Positions 12,045-24,506 are shown, counted from the first letter of the stretch. The stretch: DNA of 64,000 nucleotides from Nemopilema nomurai (GCA_003864495.1 ML133426.1:2914001-2978000), one strand, 5' to 3'. Notes: generated from the sequence alone by a model not told the origin. Numbers and translations: made by a program.

Positions 12045-12118
12045 GTGAGTAGTTTTGCTCACTTAGCGCGCTTTCATTTTTTATATAGTTATTTTATTTA
12101 TTATGAGTTGTAACTTGG

Positions 12119-15100
12119 GTAGTTTGTTTCCTACCTGTTTCGAATGACGGTGTTCGATCACCATTCATCGCCTTGAAGTGGGGCATAGGGGCGATGAGAA
12201 ACGTCGTTTCAGGTGCCTTAGGTTATTGTGTTATTTTCTACCACAGTTACCCGTTCAATGTTTTAGTATGACCGCAGTCCATTGGTTATCTACTCAGGAG
12301 CATTGAATAGGCGTATCTCCAAAGAGGTCTATAGATATCCACGGGGACTAATTTTGCAATTGAACCAATAATTTGGAACGACTACAAATAACGTAATGGT
12401 AATTTCAGTCATAATTGAAGTAATGATTAAAGTAATTATAATAATTTGGAACGACTACAAATAACGTTATGGTAATTTTAGTCATAATTTCAGTAATGAT
12501 TGAAGTAATTGTAAATGGTAATTTAGGTAGTTCGTTTTCTACCTGTTTCGCATGACGGTGTTCCATCACCATTTATCACCTTGAAGTGGGGCATAGGGGT
12601 GATGAGAAACGTCGTTTCAGGTGCCTTAGGTTATTGTGTTATTTGTGATCACCGTCCTCCGTTCAACGCTCAAGTACTGACCTCAGTCCATTGGCTCCGT
12701 ACGCAGCAGCATTGAATAGGCGTATCTCGATGGATCTAGGGATATTCACGGGGACAACTTTTGCAATTTAAGCAATAATTTGGAACGACTACAAATAACG
12801 TAATGGTAATTATAGTCAGAAGTAAAGTAATGATTAAAGTGTTTGTAAGTGGTAATTTAGGTAGTTCGTTTTCTACCTGTTTCGCATGACGGTGTTCCAT
12901 CACCATTTATCACCTTGAAGTGGGGCATAGGGGTGATGAGAAACGTCGTTTCAGGTGCCTTAGGTTATTGTGTTATTTGTGATCACCGTCCTCCGTTCAA
13001 CGCTCATGTACTGACCTCAGTCCATTGGCTCCGTACGCAGCAGCATTGAATAGGCGTATCTCGATGGATCTAGGGATATTCACGGGGACAACTTTTGCAA
13101 TTTAACCAATAATTTGGAACGACTACAAATAACGTAATGGTAATTTTAGTCATAATTAAAGTAATGATTAAAGTGTTTGTAAGTGGTAATTTAGGTAGTT
13201 CGTTTTCTACCTGTTTCGCATGACGGTGTTCCATCACCATTCATCACCTTGAAGTGGGGCATAGGGGTGATGAGAAACGTCGTTTCAGGTGCCTTAGGTT
13301 ATTGTGTTATTTGTGATCACCGTCCTCCGTTCAACGCTCAAGTACTGACCTCAGTCCATTGGCTCCGTACGCAGCAGTATTGAATAGGCGTATCTCGATG
13401 GATCTAGGGATATTCACGGGGACAACTTTTGCAATTTGACCAATAATTTGGAACGACTACAAATAACGTAATGGTAATTTTAGTCATAATTAAAGTAATG
13501 ATTAAAGTGTTTGTAAGTGGTAATTTAGGTAGTTCGTTTTCTACCTGTTTCGCATGACGGTGTTCCATCACCATTTATCACCTTGAAGTGGGGCATAGGG
13601 GTGATGAGAAACGTCGTTTCAGGTGCCTTAGGTTATTGTGTTATTTGTGATCACCGTCCTCCGTTCAACGCTCAAGTACTGACCTCAGTCCATTGGCTCC
13701 GTACGCAGCAGCATTGAATAGGCGTATCTCGATGGATCTAGGGATATTCACGGGGACAACTTTTGCAATTTAACCAATAATTTAGAACGACTACAAATAA
13801 CGTAATGGTAATCTTAGTCATAATTAAAGTGATGATTAAAGTGTTTGTAAGTGGTAATTTAGGTAGTTCGTTTTCTACCTGTTTCGCATGACGGTGTTCC
13901 ATCACCATTCATCGCCTTGAAGTGGGGCATAGGGGTGATGAGAAACGTCGTTTCAGGTGCCTTAGGTTATTGTGTTATTTGTGATCACCGTCCTCCGTTC
14001 AACGCTCAAGTACTGACCTCAGTCCATTGGCTCCGTACGCAGCAGCATTGAATAGGCGTATCTCGATGGATCTAGGGATATTCACGGGGACAACTTTTGC
14101 AATTTAACCAATAATTTGGAACGACTACAAATAACGTAATGGTAATTTTAGTCGTAATTAAAGTAATGATTAAAGTGTTTGTAAGTGGTAATTTAGGTAG
14201 TTCGTTTTCTACCTGTTTCGCATGACGGTGTTCCATCACCATTCATCACCTTGAAGTGGGGCATAGGGGTGATGAGAAACGTCGTTTCAGGTGCCTTAGG
14301 TTATTGTGTTATTTGTGATCACCGTCCTCCGTTCAACGCTCAAGTACTGACCTCAGTCCATTGGCTCCGTACGCAGCAGCATTGAATAGGCGTATCTCGA
14401 TGGATCTAGGGATATTCACGGGGACAACTTTTGCAATTTAACCAATAATTTGGAACGACTACAAATAACGTAATGGTAATTTTAGTCATAATTAAAGTAA
14501 TGATTAAAGTGTTTGTAAGTGGTAATTTAGGTAGTTCGTTTTCTACCTGTTTCGCATGACGGTGTTCCATCACCATTTATCACCTTGAAGTGGGGCATAG
14601 GGGTGATGAGAAACGTCGTTTCAGGTGCCTTAGGTTATTGTGTTATTTGTGATCACCGTCCTCCGTTCAACGCTCATGTACTGACCTCAGTCCATTGGCT
14701 CCGTACGCAGCAGCATTGAATAGGCGTATCTCGATGAGGTCTAGGGATATTCACGGGGACAACTTTTGCAATTTATACAATAATTTGGAACGACTACAAA
14801 TAACGTAATGGTAATTTTAGTCATAATTAAAGTAATGATTAAAGTGTTTGTAAGTGGTAATTTAGGTAGTTCGTTTTCTACCTGTTTCGCATGACGGTGT
14901 TCCATCACCATTCATCACCTTGAAGTGGGGCATAGGGGTGATGAGAAACGTCGTTTCAGGTGCCTTAGGTTATTGTGTTATTTGTGATCACCGTCCTCCG
15001 TTCAACGCTCATGTACTGACCTCAGTCCATTGGCTCCGTACGCAGCAGCATTGAATAGGCGTATCTCGATGAGGTCTAGGGATATTCACGGGGACAACTT

Positions 15101-17480
15101 TTGCAATTTAACCAATAATTTGGAACGACTACAAATAACGTAATGGTAATTTTAGTCATAATTAAAGTAATGATTAAAGTGTTTGTAAGTGGTAATTTAG
15201 GTAGTTCGTTTTCTACCTGTTTCGCATGACGGTGTTCCATCACCATTCATCACCTTGAAGTGGGGCATAGGGTGATGAGAAACGTCGTTTCAGGTGCCTT
15301 AGGTTATTGTGTTATTTGTGATCACCGTCCTCCGTTCAACGCTCATGTACTGACCTCAGTCCATTGGCTCCGTACGCAGCAGCATTGAATAGGCGTATCT
15401 CGATGGGATCTAGGGATATTCACGGGGACAACTTTTGCAATTTGACCAATAATTTGGAACGACTACAAATAACGTAATGGTAATTTTAGTCATAATTAAA
15501 GTAATGATTAAAGTGTTTGTAAGTGGTAATTTAGGTAGTTCGTTTTCTACCTTTCGCATGACGGTGTTCCATCACCATTCATCACCTTGAAGTGGGGCAT
15601 AGGGGTGATGAGAAACGTCGTTTCAGGTGCCTTAGGTTATTGTGTTTTTGTGATCACCGTCCTCCGTTCAACGCTCATGTACTGACCTCAGTCCATTGGC
15701 TCCGTACGCAGCAGCATTGAATAGGCGTATCTCGATGAGGTCTAGGATATTCACGGGGACAACTTTTGCAATTTAACCAATAATTTGGAACGACTACAAA
15801 TAACGTAATGGTAATTTTAGTCATAATTAAAGTAATGATTAAAGTGTTTGTAAGTGGTAATTTAGGTAGTTCGTTTTCTACCTGTTTCGCATGACGGTGT
15901 TCCATCACCATTCATCACCTTGAAGTGGGCATAGGGGTGATGAGAAACGTCGTTTCAGGTGCCTTAGGTTATTGTGTTATTTGTGATCACCGTCCTCCGT
16001 TCAACGCTCAAGTACTGACCTCAGTCCATTGGCTCCGTACGCAGCAGCATTGAATAGGCGTATCTCGATGGATCTAGGGATATTCACGGGGACAACTTTT
16101 GCAATTTAACCAATAATTTGGAACGACTACAAATAACGTAATGGTAATTTTAGTCATAATTAAAGTAATGATTAAAGTGTTTGTAAGTGGTAATTTAGGT
16201 AGTTCGTTTTCTACCTGTTTCGCATGACGGTGTTCCATCACCATTCATCACCTTGAAGTGGGGCATAGGGGTGATGAGAAACGTCGTTTCAGGTGCCTTA
16301 GGTTATTGTGTTATTTGTGATCACCGTCCTCCGTTCAACGCTCAAGTACTGACCTCAGTCCATTGGCTCCGTACGCAGCAGCATTGAATAGGCGTATCTC
16401 GATGGATCTAGGGATATTCACGGGGACAACTTTTGCAATTTAACCAATAATTTGGAACGACTACAAATAACGTAATGGTAATTTTAGTCATAATTAAAGT
16501 AATGATTAAAGTGTTTGTAAGTGGTAATTTAGGTAGTTCGTTTTCTACCTGTTTCGCATGACGGTGTTCCATCACCATTCATCACCTTGAAGTGGGGCAT
16601 AGGGGTGATGAGAAACGTCGTTTCAGGTGCCTTAGGTTATTGTGTTATTTGTGATCACCGTCCTCCGTTCAACGCTCAAGTACTGACCTCAGTCCATTGG
16701 CTCCGTACGCAGCAGCATTGAATAGGCGTATCTCGATGGATCTAGGGATATTCACGGGGACAACTTTTGCAATTTAACCAATAATTTGGAACGACTACAA
16801 ATAACGTAATGGTAATTTTAGTCATAATTAAAGTAATGATTAAAGTGTTTGTAAGTGGTAATTTAGGTAGTTCATTTTCTACCTGTTTCGCATGACGGTG
16901 TTCCATCACCATTCATCACCTTGAAGTGGGGCATAGGGGTGATGAAAAACGTCGTTTCAGGTGCCTTAGGTTATTGTGTTATTTGTGATCACCGTCCTCC
17001 GTTCAACGCTCAAGTACTGACCTCAGTCCATTGGCTCCGTACGCAGCAGCATTGAATAGGCGTATCTCGATGGATCTAGGGATATTCACGGGGACAACTT
17101 TTGCAATTTAACCAATAATTTGGAACGACTACAAATAACGTAATGGTAATTATAGTCAGAAGTAAAGTAATGATTAAAGTGTTTGTAAGTGGTAATTTAG
17201 GTAGTTCGTTTTCTACCTGTTTCGCATGACGGTGTTCCATCACCATTTATCACCTTGAAGTGGGGCATAGGGGTGATGAGAAACGTCGTTTCAGGTGCCT
17301 TAGGTTATTGTGTTATTTGTGATCACAGTCCCCCGTTCAACGCTCTGGTATGACCTCAGCCAACGGGCTACATACGCAGCAGCATTGAATAGGCATATCT
17401 CGACGAGATATCCACGGGTAATGCGATTTTTACGAATCAACCAATGATTAGGAGCGACTACACCTAGTGTAAGTAGTTTT
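12119..17480. repeat. 334-bp satellite array (copy 1)
   Basis: Tandem array, phased here on GTAGTT(C/T)GTTT. The first, more divergent monomer starts at 12,119 and contains a ~75-bp internal duplication. Fifteen monomers then start every 334 bp from 12,527 (12,861, 13,195, 13,529 ... about 17,199), the last diverging in its second half. Neighbouring monomers differ by only a few bases, so expansion was recent. Every monomer has the conserved core described at 13,209-13,290. The array lies between exon-like segments A and B, in what would be their intron. Confidence 0.95.
13209..13290. other. Structured satellite core (representative monomer)
   Basis: In this monomer ACCTG (13,209-213) pairs with CAGGT (13,286-290), GAC (13,222-224) with GTC (13,279-281), GGTG (13,225-228) with CACC (13,235-238) around a TTCCAT loop, and TCATCACC (13,241-248) with GGTGATGA (13,266-273). 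This makes a closed two-hairpin junction. GAAAC (13,274-278) can instead pair with GTTTC on either side (13,213-217 or 13,282-286), so two exclusive folds exist. Other monomers have CATCGCC opposite GGCGATG. Whether it is transcribed is unknown; both strands can fold. Confidence 0.6.
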
Positions 17481-17548
17481 ATTTGATTTGCCTTATGCGC
17501 CCCCTGTCTTCCGTGGCTAAGCATTACCTTTCTTCCATTTGAGCATAG

Positions 17549-17630
17549 TTGGGGATTCAGGACGACGGTTTGAATGGGATGCTGAAGCTTTTCAGGACGA
17601 TTTACAACATCTTCTAACCTGACAGAGGTG
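17549..17630 (+). other. Exon-like segment B (copy 1)
   Basis: 82 nt after TTCCATTTGAGCATAG and before GTAAGT. Joined to segment A in the matching phase it reads ...GKI-IGDSGRRFEWDAEAFQDDLQHL... and ends in TGA inside the segment. Copies 2 and 3 differ by GAA to GAG and CAA to CAG, both synonymous in this frame. No domain was recognised. It could be the C-terminal exon of an unknown gene, or part of a transposon. Confidence 0.4.
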
Positions 17631-17859
17631 GTAAGTAGCCAATCAATTTGTTTCGTTGTATTTTGTCTAGGCCGCTATTATTGATAAAGTTGCAAGTGAT
17701 TTAGTGGCCCTAACGTCTTCATTCTTTACTTGGGTTAGGATATTTGGACGTCGATAAACGCTTTTCAGGTACCTTAGGCTGTTTTTTATCTTCAATCACC
17801 TTTCTCTTTCAATGTTCAACGCTTAGTTTCGCGAATCATGTCGTTTCGTAGACAATGGG

Positions 17860-18075
17860 TTGAGCGGGAATAGGTTGTAGTTCAGACAATGTTTTGGAAC
17901 GATCAAAAGTACTCTTACTTATTGTTTGGAGCCAAGAGAGTCGATGCAAAAGTTTTCGAAGGGGCTAGTTATTTATGGCTATTATCTAAACCAGGTACTG
18001 ATAAGATTTTTGCACATTTTAATATAATTTTGGTATATTTAGCCGTGTCTTTATTTAATTTCTTTGACTTGAGAT
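17860..18075 (+). other. Unidentified ORF-like block (copy 1)
   Basis: Between segment B and the interrupted ORF. Copies 2 and 3 keep FWNDQKYSYLLFGAKRVDAK open (34,051-34,302 and 45,237-45,443). In copy 1 the start region differs (GGGAATAGGTTGTAG) and introduces a stop, but the rest is open. Unrecognised; it may be part of the same unknown gene or repeat as segments A and B. Confidence 0.3.
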
Positions 18076-18423
18076 GACTTTCCTTGAATTTTTAAAGAAA
18101 TACACGTTGTTAAGTCAGAGCATTGGATATTGAAAGGAGAAGCATTATTTTTGAAATCGAATATGTAAAACGAGAGATCCATGCAGTTTTGGGATGAAGG
18201 CGAAAGTGTCAACTTTATGCTGTGAAAGCCAGTGTCATTACTAGGGAGCAATGGTTAGTACACACTGATTATGAACACAGAAGGGCGAAACGAAACCTTT
18301 TACTCCTTGACCACGTAAAAAGTCTTGCAAATTGAACTTATTGTTAGAAACATTTTCTTCTTTGATTAAAGCTCGATCATTTTGATTAAAGCTGAATGAC
18401 TAAAGCACTTCTTTTCTCTTTAG

Positions 18424-18865
18424 ATATAGGTGGCGCATTTGAAAAGAGGGTACCATAAAAGGGGGCTGGTAAATTTGAATAAATAACTAGCAACAAGAAC
18501 TGAAATAGAAAGACTGCATTTGTGGCAAAAGGTTGGAAGACCCCCTTGGAGAAGAAGACAAAGAGGCTATTTATCTATATCAGGCAAGTCCTGTCTTCAC
18601 ACTTTTTCGCATTGCAGTTTTGACACGGCAAAAAAGACATTCTACAATCCTAGATGAGATGCTACGTACGAGGAGCAGTATACAATGTGAACGGCAAAAG
18701 AAACGCATGCAAAGTGCAAAGTCTGCAGATATTGAGCTTGCAAAAGGGGAATCGAGCTTTTGGAAAGTGAAACTTACAGGATTAACCAAGAAGAATTTGA
18801 TCGCAAAGGGATTGTCTGTTCAGAAATTCATGGAACTAGAATTTTGCTGTAGTCAGCAACTGTAG
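18424..18865 (+). pseudogene. Unidentified ORF, interrupted (copy 1)
   Basis: After the acceptor CTTTTCTCTTTAG the frame reads IGGAFEKRVP and then meets TAA in an ~80-bp block (about 18,455-18,540) absent from copy 3. Beyond it the frame is open from 18,533: EEDKEAIYLYQASPVFTLF through a basic stretch (QCERQKKRMQSAKSA) to FCCSQQL. No family was recognised. Confidence 0.35.
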
Positions 18866-19212
18866 TGGTCTTTTCAAATCTTCGAAACTTCGAAACTTGA
18901 CGATCAATCTCTGATTTGATGACCTTTTCAAGATATTAAGTTCCCACAGAACACTTTCAAAGTCTGGTTTCAAAGTCTGGTATATGTAGTTGATTTGGTA
19001 TCATTTTTTCTTATGCAGGGAAATGTGTAGAATCCAGTCTATCTTTCGGAGGCTTAGTATATCTGTAAATTATTCTTTCCATCGTTATAAAACTCAACTT
19101 GTGTTTTTTCGAACCAATTTTTTTTAATTCTAGAAAATGTTTTCACATGGTTGTGGACGGCAAACAGCCTGCAAAAATTAGCCTAGGAAAGACAAGATAT
19201 GTTTTTCAGGCA

Positions 19213-20480
19213 AGTTTACTCGAAGATATGTTTTTGTCATTATTGTTGGCACTATTGTCCATTCCACTTTATTTCCATTCTTCACGTCCATTTGTCTTAT
19301 TGAAGACCATGAAATGACAATCAACACAGACGGACTACGTTTCTTTCGACCTCACATTTTCTCGACATGTCAAATTGGCACAAAAAAAAGATCTGTTCCA
19401 CATACATCGCTGTCCGACCACTCTTTTTACAAACTGACGTTTCTCGAATGTTCGTTTTGCCTTAGTATAACAAAAACCAATCTTTAGCTTTAAAGCAAAA
19501 AGATCTAGAATTGCATTTACTCGAAGATATATTCTTGTCATTAATGTTAGCTCTATTGTCCATTCCTTTTTATTTCCATTCTCCAGGTCCATTTCACTTA
19601 TCCAAAACCACGAAATGAGAATCAACACAGATAGATTACGTTTCTTTCGACCTGGCATTTTCTCGACATGACATTTTGGCAGAAACTAAACAATAAAGAT
19701 CTTTTCTACATACGACACTGTCCGACTTCTCTTTTTACGAACTGATGTTTCTCGACTGTTGGTTTTACTACAGAAAAACAAAATACAATATTAAGCTTTG
19801 AAATATAGAAATCCAGAATTGCATTTACTCGAAGATATGTTCTTGTGATTATTGTTGGCACTATTGTCCATTCCACTTTATATCCATTTTTCATGTTCAA
19901 TTGAATTTATCAAGTCCATGAAATGGCATTCGACAAAGACGGACTACTTTTTTTTCGACCTGAAATTTTCTCGACATGACATTTTGGCACCTAAAAAGCA
20001 ATAAAGATCTTTTCTACATACAACGCTGTCCGACTACGCTTTTTACGAACTGACGTTTCTCGACTGTACGTTTCAAGACAGCAAAACAAAATACAATCTT
20101 AAGGTTTAAAATATAGAAATCCAGAATTGCATTTACTCGAAGATATGTTCTTGTCATTATTGTTGGCAGTATTCTCCATTCCACTTTATTTCCATCCTTC
20201 AAGTCCATTTTATTTATTTAAGACCATGAAATGACAATCAACATACACGGACTGCGGTTCTTTCAACCTAACATTTTCTCGACTTGACATTTTTCCCAAA
20301 CATACCAAAAAAAATATTTTTCACATACAACGCTGTCCTCCTACGCTTTTCACGAACTGACGTTTCTCGATTGTATGTTTCACCAAAGAAAAACAAGAAG
20401 CAATCGATTGAACATTTGAAATATAAAGATCTAGATTTATCTAAATTACTTGTATAATTGTTTCAATTTTCACTCTCTGC
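19213..20480. repeat. 308-bp repeat array (copy 1)
   Basis: Four tandem units starting at TACTCGAAGATATG (about 19,213, 19,517, 19,827 and 20,135), each with TTCTCGACATGACATTTTGG and CGAACTGACGTTTCTCGA motifs. Units are about 80-90% alike, older than the 334-bp satellite monomers. Weak minus-strand frames recur in the units. Confidence 0.85.
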
Positions 20481-23001
20481 CGGCTTTGAATTGACATTTA
20501 GTTAAGAGGGCGAAATTATTACTTGTTTTATTACTAAGAAATAAATTTTGTTTCTCAGAAATGGGAGATCTGAAACAACGGTGAAATTCACAATTGTAAA
20601 CAAGCGTTTGCTTGTCCATTGAAGCTACTTTTGGCACTCAAATTTATTTCTAAGAACCAAAATTGTGTTTATTAAAACTTGACCTCTTGGCTACAGTTTG
20701 ACCAGTACTGCTTTTATCATGCTCTTTTCTACGGTCTTCCTATTCCAAGTTATGATGTTGTGGTCCAGTTTTTCATTTGCGAGTTTTGAGGACCGCCATC
20801 TTTTAGGATATTCATGATAACTGTCCACCCTTCTTCTTTTTTGTAATCCTACTTTGAAGATGACATTGTCATTTGTGTCCTTTCTCACAGCATTTTGATT
20901 GGCCATCGTTAGTCTCTCCTCCTTCCCCCGTGAACTCTACAACTTCTTGCAGTTTGAAGAGCGCGTTGTTTGTCGGTTCTGTGGTAACGCACCTTAATGT
21001 CTAGTGCAACACTTTTCCTGCTGAGCCTCATTTTGTCTGTATGTTGATTTAGCTGAATCTTGTTTATTTGTTATTTGAATCAAATAGACTTGGATGACTG
21101 CGTTTGTTCTTCTTGCTGTTTTTAAGGGTTGCAAAAGATTTTAACTCTCTCTGTGAAGTATGGTGTATGAAGGGTAGGTTCTTTGGTAGAATCATTCGTA
21201 TGATGCAGAAGGTTTTGTAGTTGTCGATAGTCCTTGGTATAAATCATATTATTCATCCGTAATATATCAAAGCCATATCCTCAACTTTATCTTTAATTTC
21301 CTTGATTTAACGAATTTTAGTGAGAGTTTTTTTTGTTGAAATTCGTTTTTGGAATCATTTGGTTTAGGTTTACCTGCAAACGACACACTTCAGTTTGAAA
21401 GGTTGACTAATAGAGAATTGCCTTACCTCCTACAGGTACAAGATTGAATGAATGAAGGCTGGCTATGAGTCAGTCCGTAAGAGGATACTAATAGTAGAAA
21501 GCTTTAATAAACGCTCACATCAAGGTTTGCTACTTGGCTGCCTGATTAATACTACCCGGTCCCCTGGCCTAACCTGCTATTTGCCGTGTGACTGAAGCAC
21601 TTCAATCCTTCCCGCTCCAAAAAGGGTTCAAGTGCTTTGTGGTACAAAACTTCACAATTGCTAGAAAAAGGGTTCAGTAGATCAAGCTATTCGTGTGTGC
21701 CCCCTCTTTTGACTCTTTCTATGAGGCAAGTTCTTCCATGCTGTTAACATTGTATTTTACAGAAGCGCTTTGTACAATAACATGCAATTGATCTTAACTG
21801 TTTCATAAAGTCTCATTTACTTTTGTGTTAAATTGGCTCTGTTTACAAATTATATATTAGCTAATTTTTTTATTGAGTGGATTGTACAGTATTGTGGAAT
21901 AATTTCCCACATAATGATGGAATGTCAATTCTTAGAGCTGATAGAACTGTATTTACAGTGTAGTATTGGGCTGAAATTCGAAATTATTGTGCACTAAATT
22001 GTTTGTGAAAACCAAGAGCTGTTTCAATCGCGAATTTATGGGCAGATTTGTGTGTTGGCTTGCCTTCCTTAAAACCTGAATCTGATCACGAGTATGCAAA
22101 CTGATATGGTAGCAACCCTGTGATATTTGTGTCAAAAACCATGTCAACCTAATGATAATGTGTGTGTTGGCTTGCCTTCCTTTAAACCGGAATATTTTCT
22201 ACCATGCAAAAGGCAGAATCTGGAAGTGGGATAATATCATTTGACATGATCATTTTAGTGCTTTCTGGAGAAGGTTCAAGAGATATTTGACTTTTTTCAG
22301 AACAGCGAATTTGAGGAATGACTTTGAACAAGAAGTACAATTGTTTTTTTAATAGAACCTCATCTCCATTTTTTTAATAGAAGCATGTAACAAATTGTTA
22401 CGAGTCTATACAACTACATAAGATTGTAGCCAATTTCGTGTCATTCATTGATGATTTTGAAATTCAGAACTTCAGCTAGATAATAAGATAAACATAGTTG
22501 GTGTAGCTGTAGCTTCTTGCGAAATTTGAATTTTTCATTCCCTTTTACTAACTGTATGAGATACCAGGGAGCAAATTCAAGCAATCTTTATACGTTCACT
22601 CTATTTTAGAGTACGATTAGCCTCTTGTCAAGACTTTGTTACTTGAATTGCTCATTTCTTAAAATATTAAATAACAAATCACCATTTTTGTTGACACTGT
22701 GGCTCAAGCAGAACCGCTAGTGACCCTTTTAGAAGCGCTTTTTACAGCATTCAAGGTTATGATGTAACTGGGATACAATTGCAGCCGTGGTGTACAGACT
22801 AACAGCAGAACAATACCAAAGGAAGAATCTACCAAAGGAAGAAGGTTTTCAGGGACAAGGAGCCCCAAGGGGGACCACAGAAAATGTTCAACACTACGGA
22901 GGATAACCTAGTTTCACCTTCCACCCCTTGCACAGGGAAACAAGCTTGACGGCCATCTTTCTGGCTCTTCTCCAGATTAGGCACGGTTTTACAGGTGAAC
23001 A

Positions 23002-23328
23002 ATGGCGAGCAAACGGGCTTCGGTTATTCTTGCTAAGGGTACTGAGGAAATGGAAGCTGTAATATCAATCGATATTCTTGAAGAGCCAAGGTTAGTTTTG
23101 CCTGTCACCTTGTTTCGACTGCAAGACGTTGAATGGAACAAGAACGCGTCTTTTTAAAGTCTTCAGTGTTAATGTTTATGCTAGAGTATTAAGCCACAAA
23201 CTTCATTCTTACATAATAAAGCAGGTATAATGCTTTGCCCTAAATGTAAAGAGTTTACTTAAACAGTTGTCTTTTTATTATTGGGCAGGTAGATACAGTT
23301 GTGGCTGGGCCAACATATTTCCAATGTG
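23002..23328 (+). pseudogene. DJ-1/PARK7-like 5' gene fragment (copy 2, frameshifted)
   Basis: Duplicate of the copy 1 fragment. Block 1 (23002-23090) is 89 nt: one A is missing after ATATTCTT, so the last residues of the exon are shifted out of frame. Block 2 (23289-23328) is unchanged, with the same acceptor and GTAAGT donor. The deletion confirms that this copy cannot encode the family N-terminus joined to block 2. Copy 3 of the duplication lacks the fragment altogether. Confidence 0.8.
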
Positions 23329-23413
23329 GTAAGTTGCAGCAGAGGGGTTTTCGTTTCAGAAATCGGATTCTGTAGAAAACTTGAATTGTGAAAGAGACAA
23401 TATTCTGTAGAAA

Positions 23414-24506
23414 CTAGCTGTTATTTAATTCCATACCGCTTCGCCAGACATGTTCAGACCCATTGCTGGAACCCCATTTGTTTGGATGAAGGGCAGACAA
23501 CTGGGCCATAACTTTGCATGCATCTGATGAAAATCTTTTCTGCAGCTCATTCAGCATCAGATCATGGAATGCAAAGAAAAAGCTTCGACGAAATTTCGAA
23601 GCAACTGATTCGCTTCCCATGTCTGTGTTTGACGAGGTATTCGATGACTCAGACAGGCCTCCTACAACATCTGGCCGTCTCCAAGATGACCGGTTAAGGT
23701 ACGGCGACGCTTGCTTCCTTCTGTACTGAAATCATCTTGAGCACCGCACTTGCGTGCAATTGCTTTAGCATCCTGGAAAAATTTGTCAAATGTCGTATCA
23801 TTCCGTAATGATTGGAGCTGCTTAATTAAGGCATGGATTGCATCTACTGCTGTTACCATATCCATCTCTTCCTTTTCAAATACTCGGAAGCCAATCGCGG
23901 CATCTGAAAGCAATTTTGAAAGATGTAGACTTTTAACAAGAACTCAAAGGAACCAATTTTTAGCAGCAATCCAGCACAGGTGCTATCATTGTTTTCAAGC
24001 TCTTTCAATGTTGCTGCTAGGACTGGTGGGACATTCAAAGGGACCGACAGATTGTCAGCTCTGGCGGTCCATTGCGTATCTGGCAAAGATCTAAGAGCAG
24101 TGCTTCCTTGCTTGATGCCGAAAGCGTCAGGTTTTGCTTCATAAACAGCATTGCAATGCGGTGATCCTCCCATGACTCGATAGTTTGAACCTATTGTTTC
24201 AAAAACGTCTGTGACGAGAGGCAATGTCTCCGCACATTTTACAAGCACCAAACTTAGCAGGTGTGCAAAGAAGTGAAAGTAAATTGAGGACGTTGCTCCT
24301 GCGTTTACCAGCTCTTGCTGCATTCCCTGGTCTTTCCTGGACATGTTGCTTGCCCCATTGAAACCTTTTCCAACCATGTCAATGAGTGGCAAATTCATCT
24401 CCCCAAACCCATCAATCAACACACCGGCCAGTGATTTCCCCTTCAAACTTGTTACATACTTTTTTCTTATGAATCTAGCCACTAGAAAATATATTTGTAA
24501 GAACAT
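23414..24506 (-). pseudogene. hAT-type transposase fossil (copy 2)
   Basis: Identical in translation over all three open segments (24506-23853, 23913-23662 and 23620-23414) to the copy 1 fossil, including the same frame breaks. The disabling changes therefore predate the duplication. Absent from copy 3 because of the left deletion. Confidence 0.8.

Larger units (their letters stand above)
1..20516. repeat. Segmental duplication, copy 1
   Basis: The first ~20.5 kb recurs almost base for base from 20,517. Offsets are +20,516 at the left, +20,556 after a 40-45 bp indel near 21,630, +20,550 near 11.4 kb, and +16,250 to the right of the satellite array, because that array is about 4.3 kb longer here. 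Single-base differences are sparse (about 0.4% over 18,533-19,260). Position 1 falls in the junction motif that also separates copies 1 and 2, so further copies may lie left of the window. This copy has the longest satellite array (about 16 monomers) and four 308-bp repeats. Confidence 0.95.

Noticed and set aside
12141..12165. tRNA-like B box (GTGTTCGATCACC) in the first monomer
   Set aside because: Most monomers have TTCCAT, which breaks the B box, and there is no A box or acceptor/anticodon arm.
13209..13290. Functional hammerhead ribozyme in the satellite
   Set aside because: Core C3 is G, U4 varies to C, the UGAUGA string is base-paired, and no GUH lies at the expected site. Kept only as a topological resemblance.
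12119..17480. C/D-box snoRNA (GTGATGA as C box, CTGA about 90 nt later) or Sm-site snRNA (AACTTTTGC) in each monomer
   Set aside because: The C-box string becomes GCGATGA in other monomers and the terminal stem is only 2 bp. The Sm-like string is not preserved across monomer types.
12119..17480. CRISPR array
   Set aside because: The repeats are contiguous 334-bp satellite monomers without unique spacers, in eukaryotic DNA.
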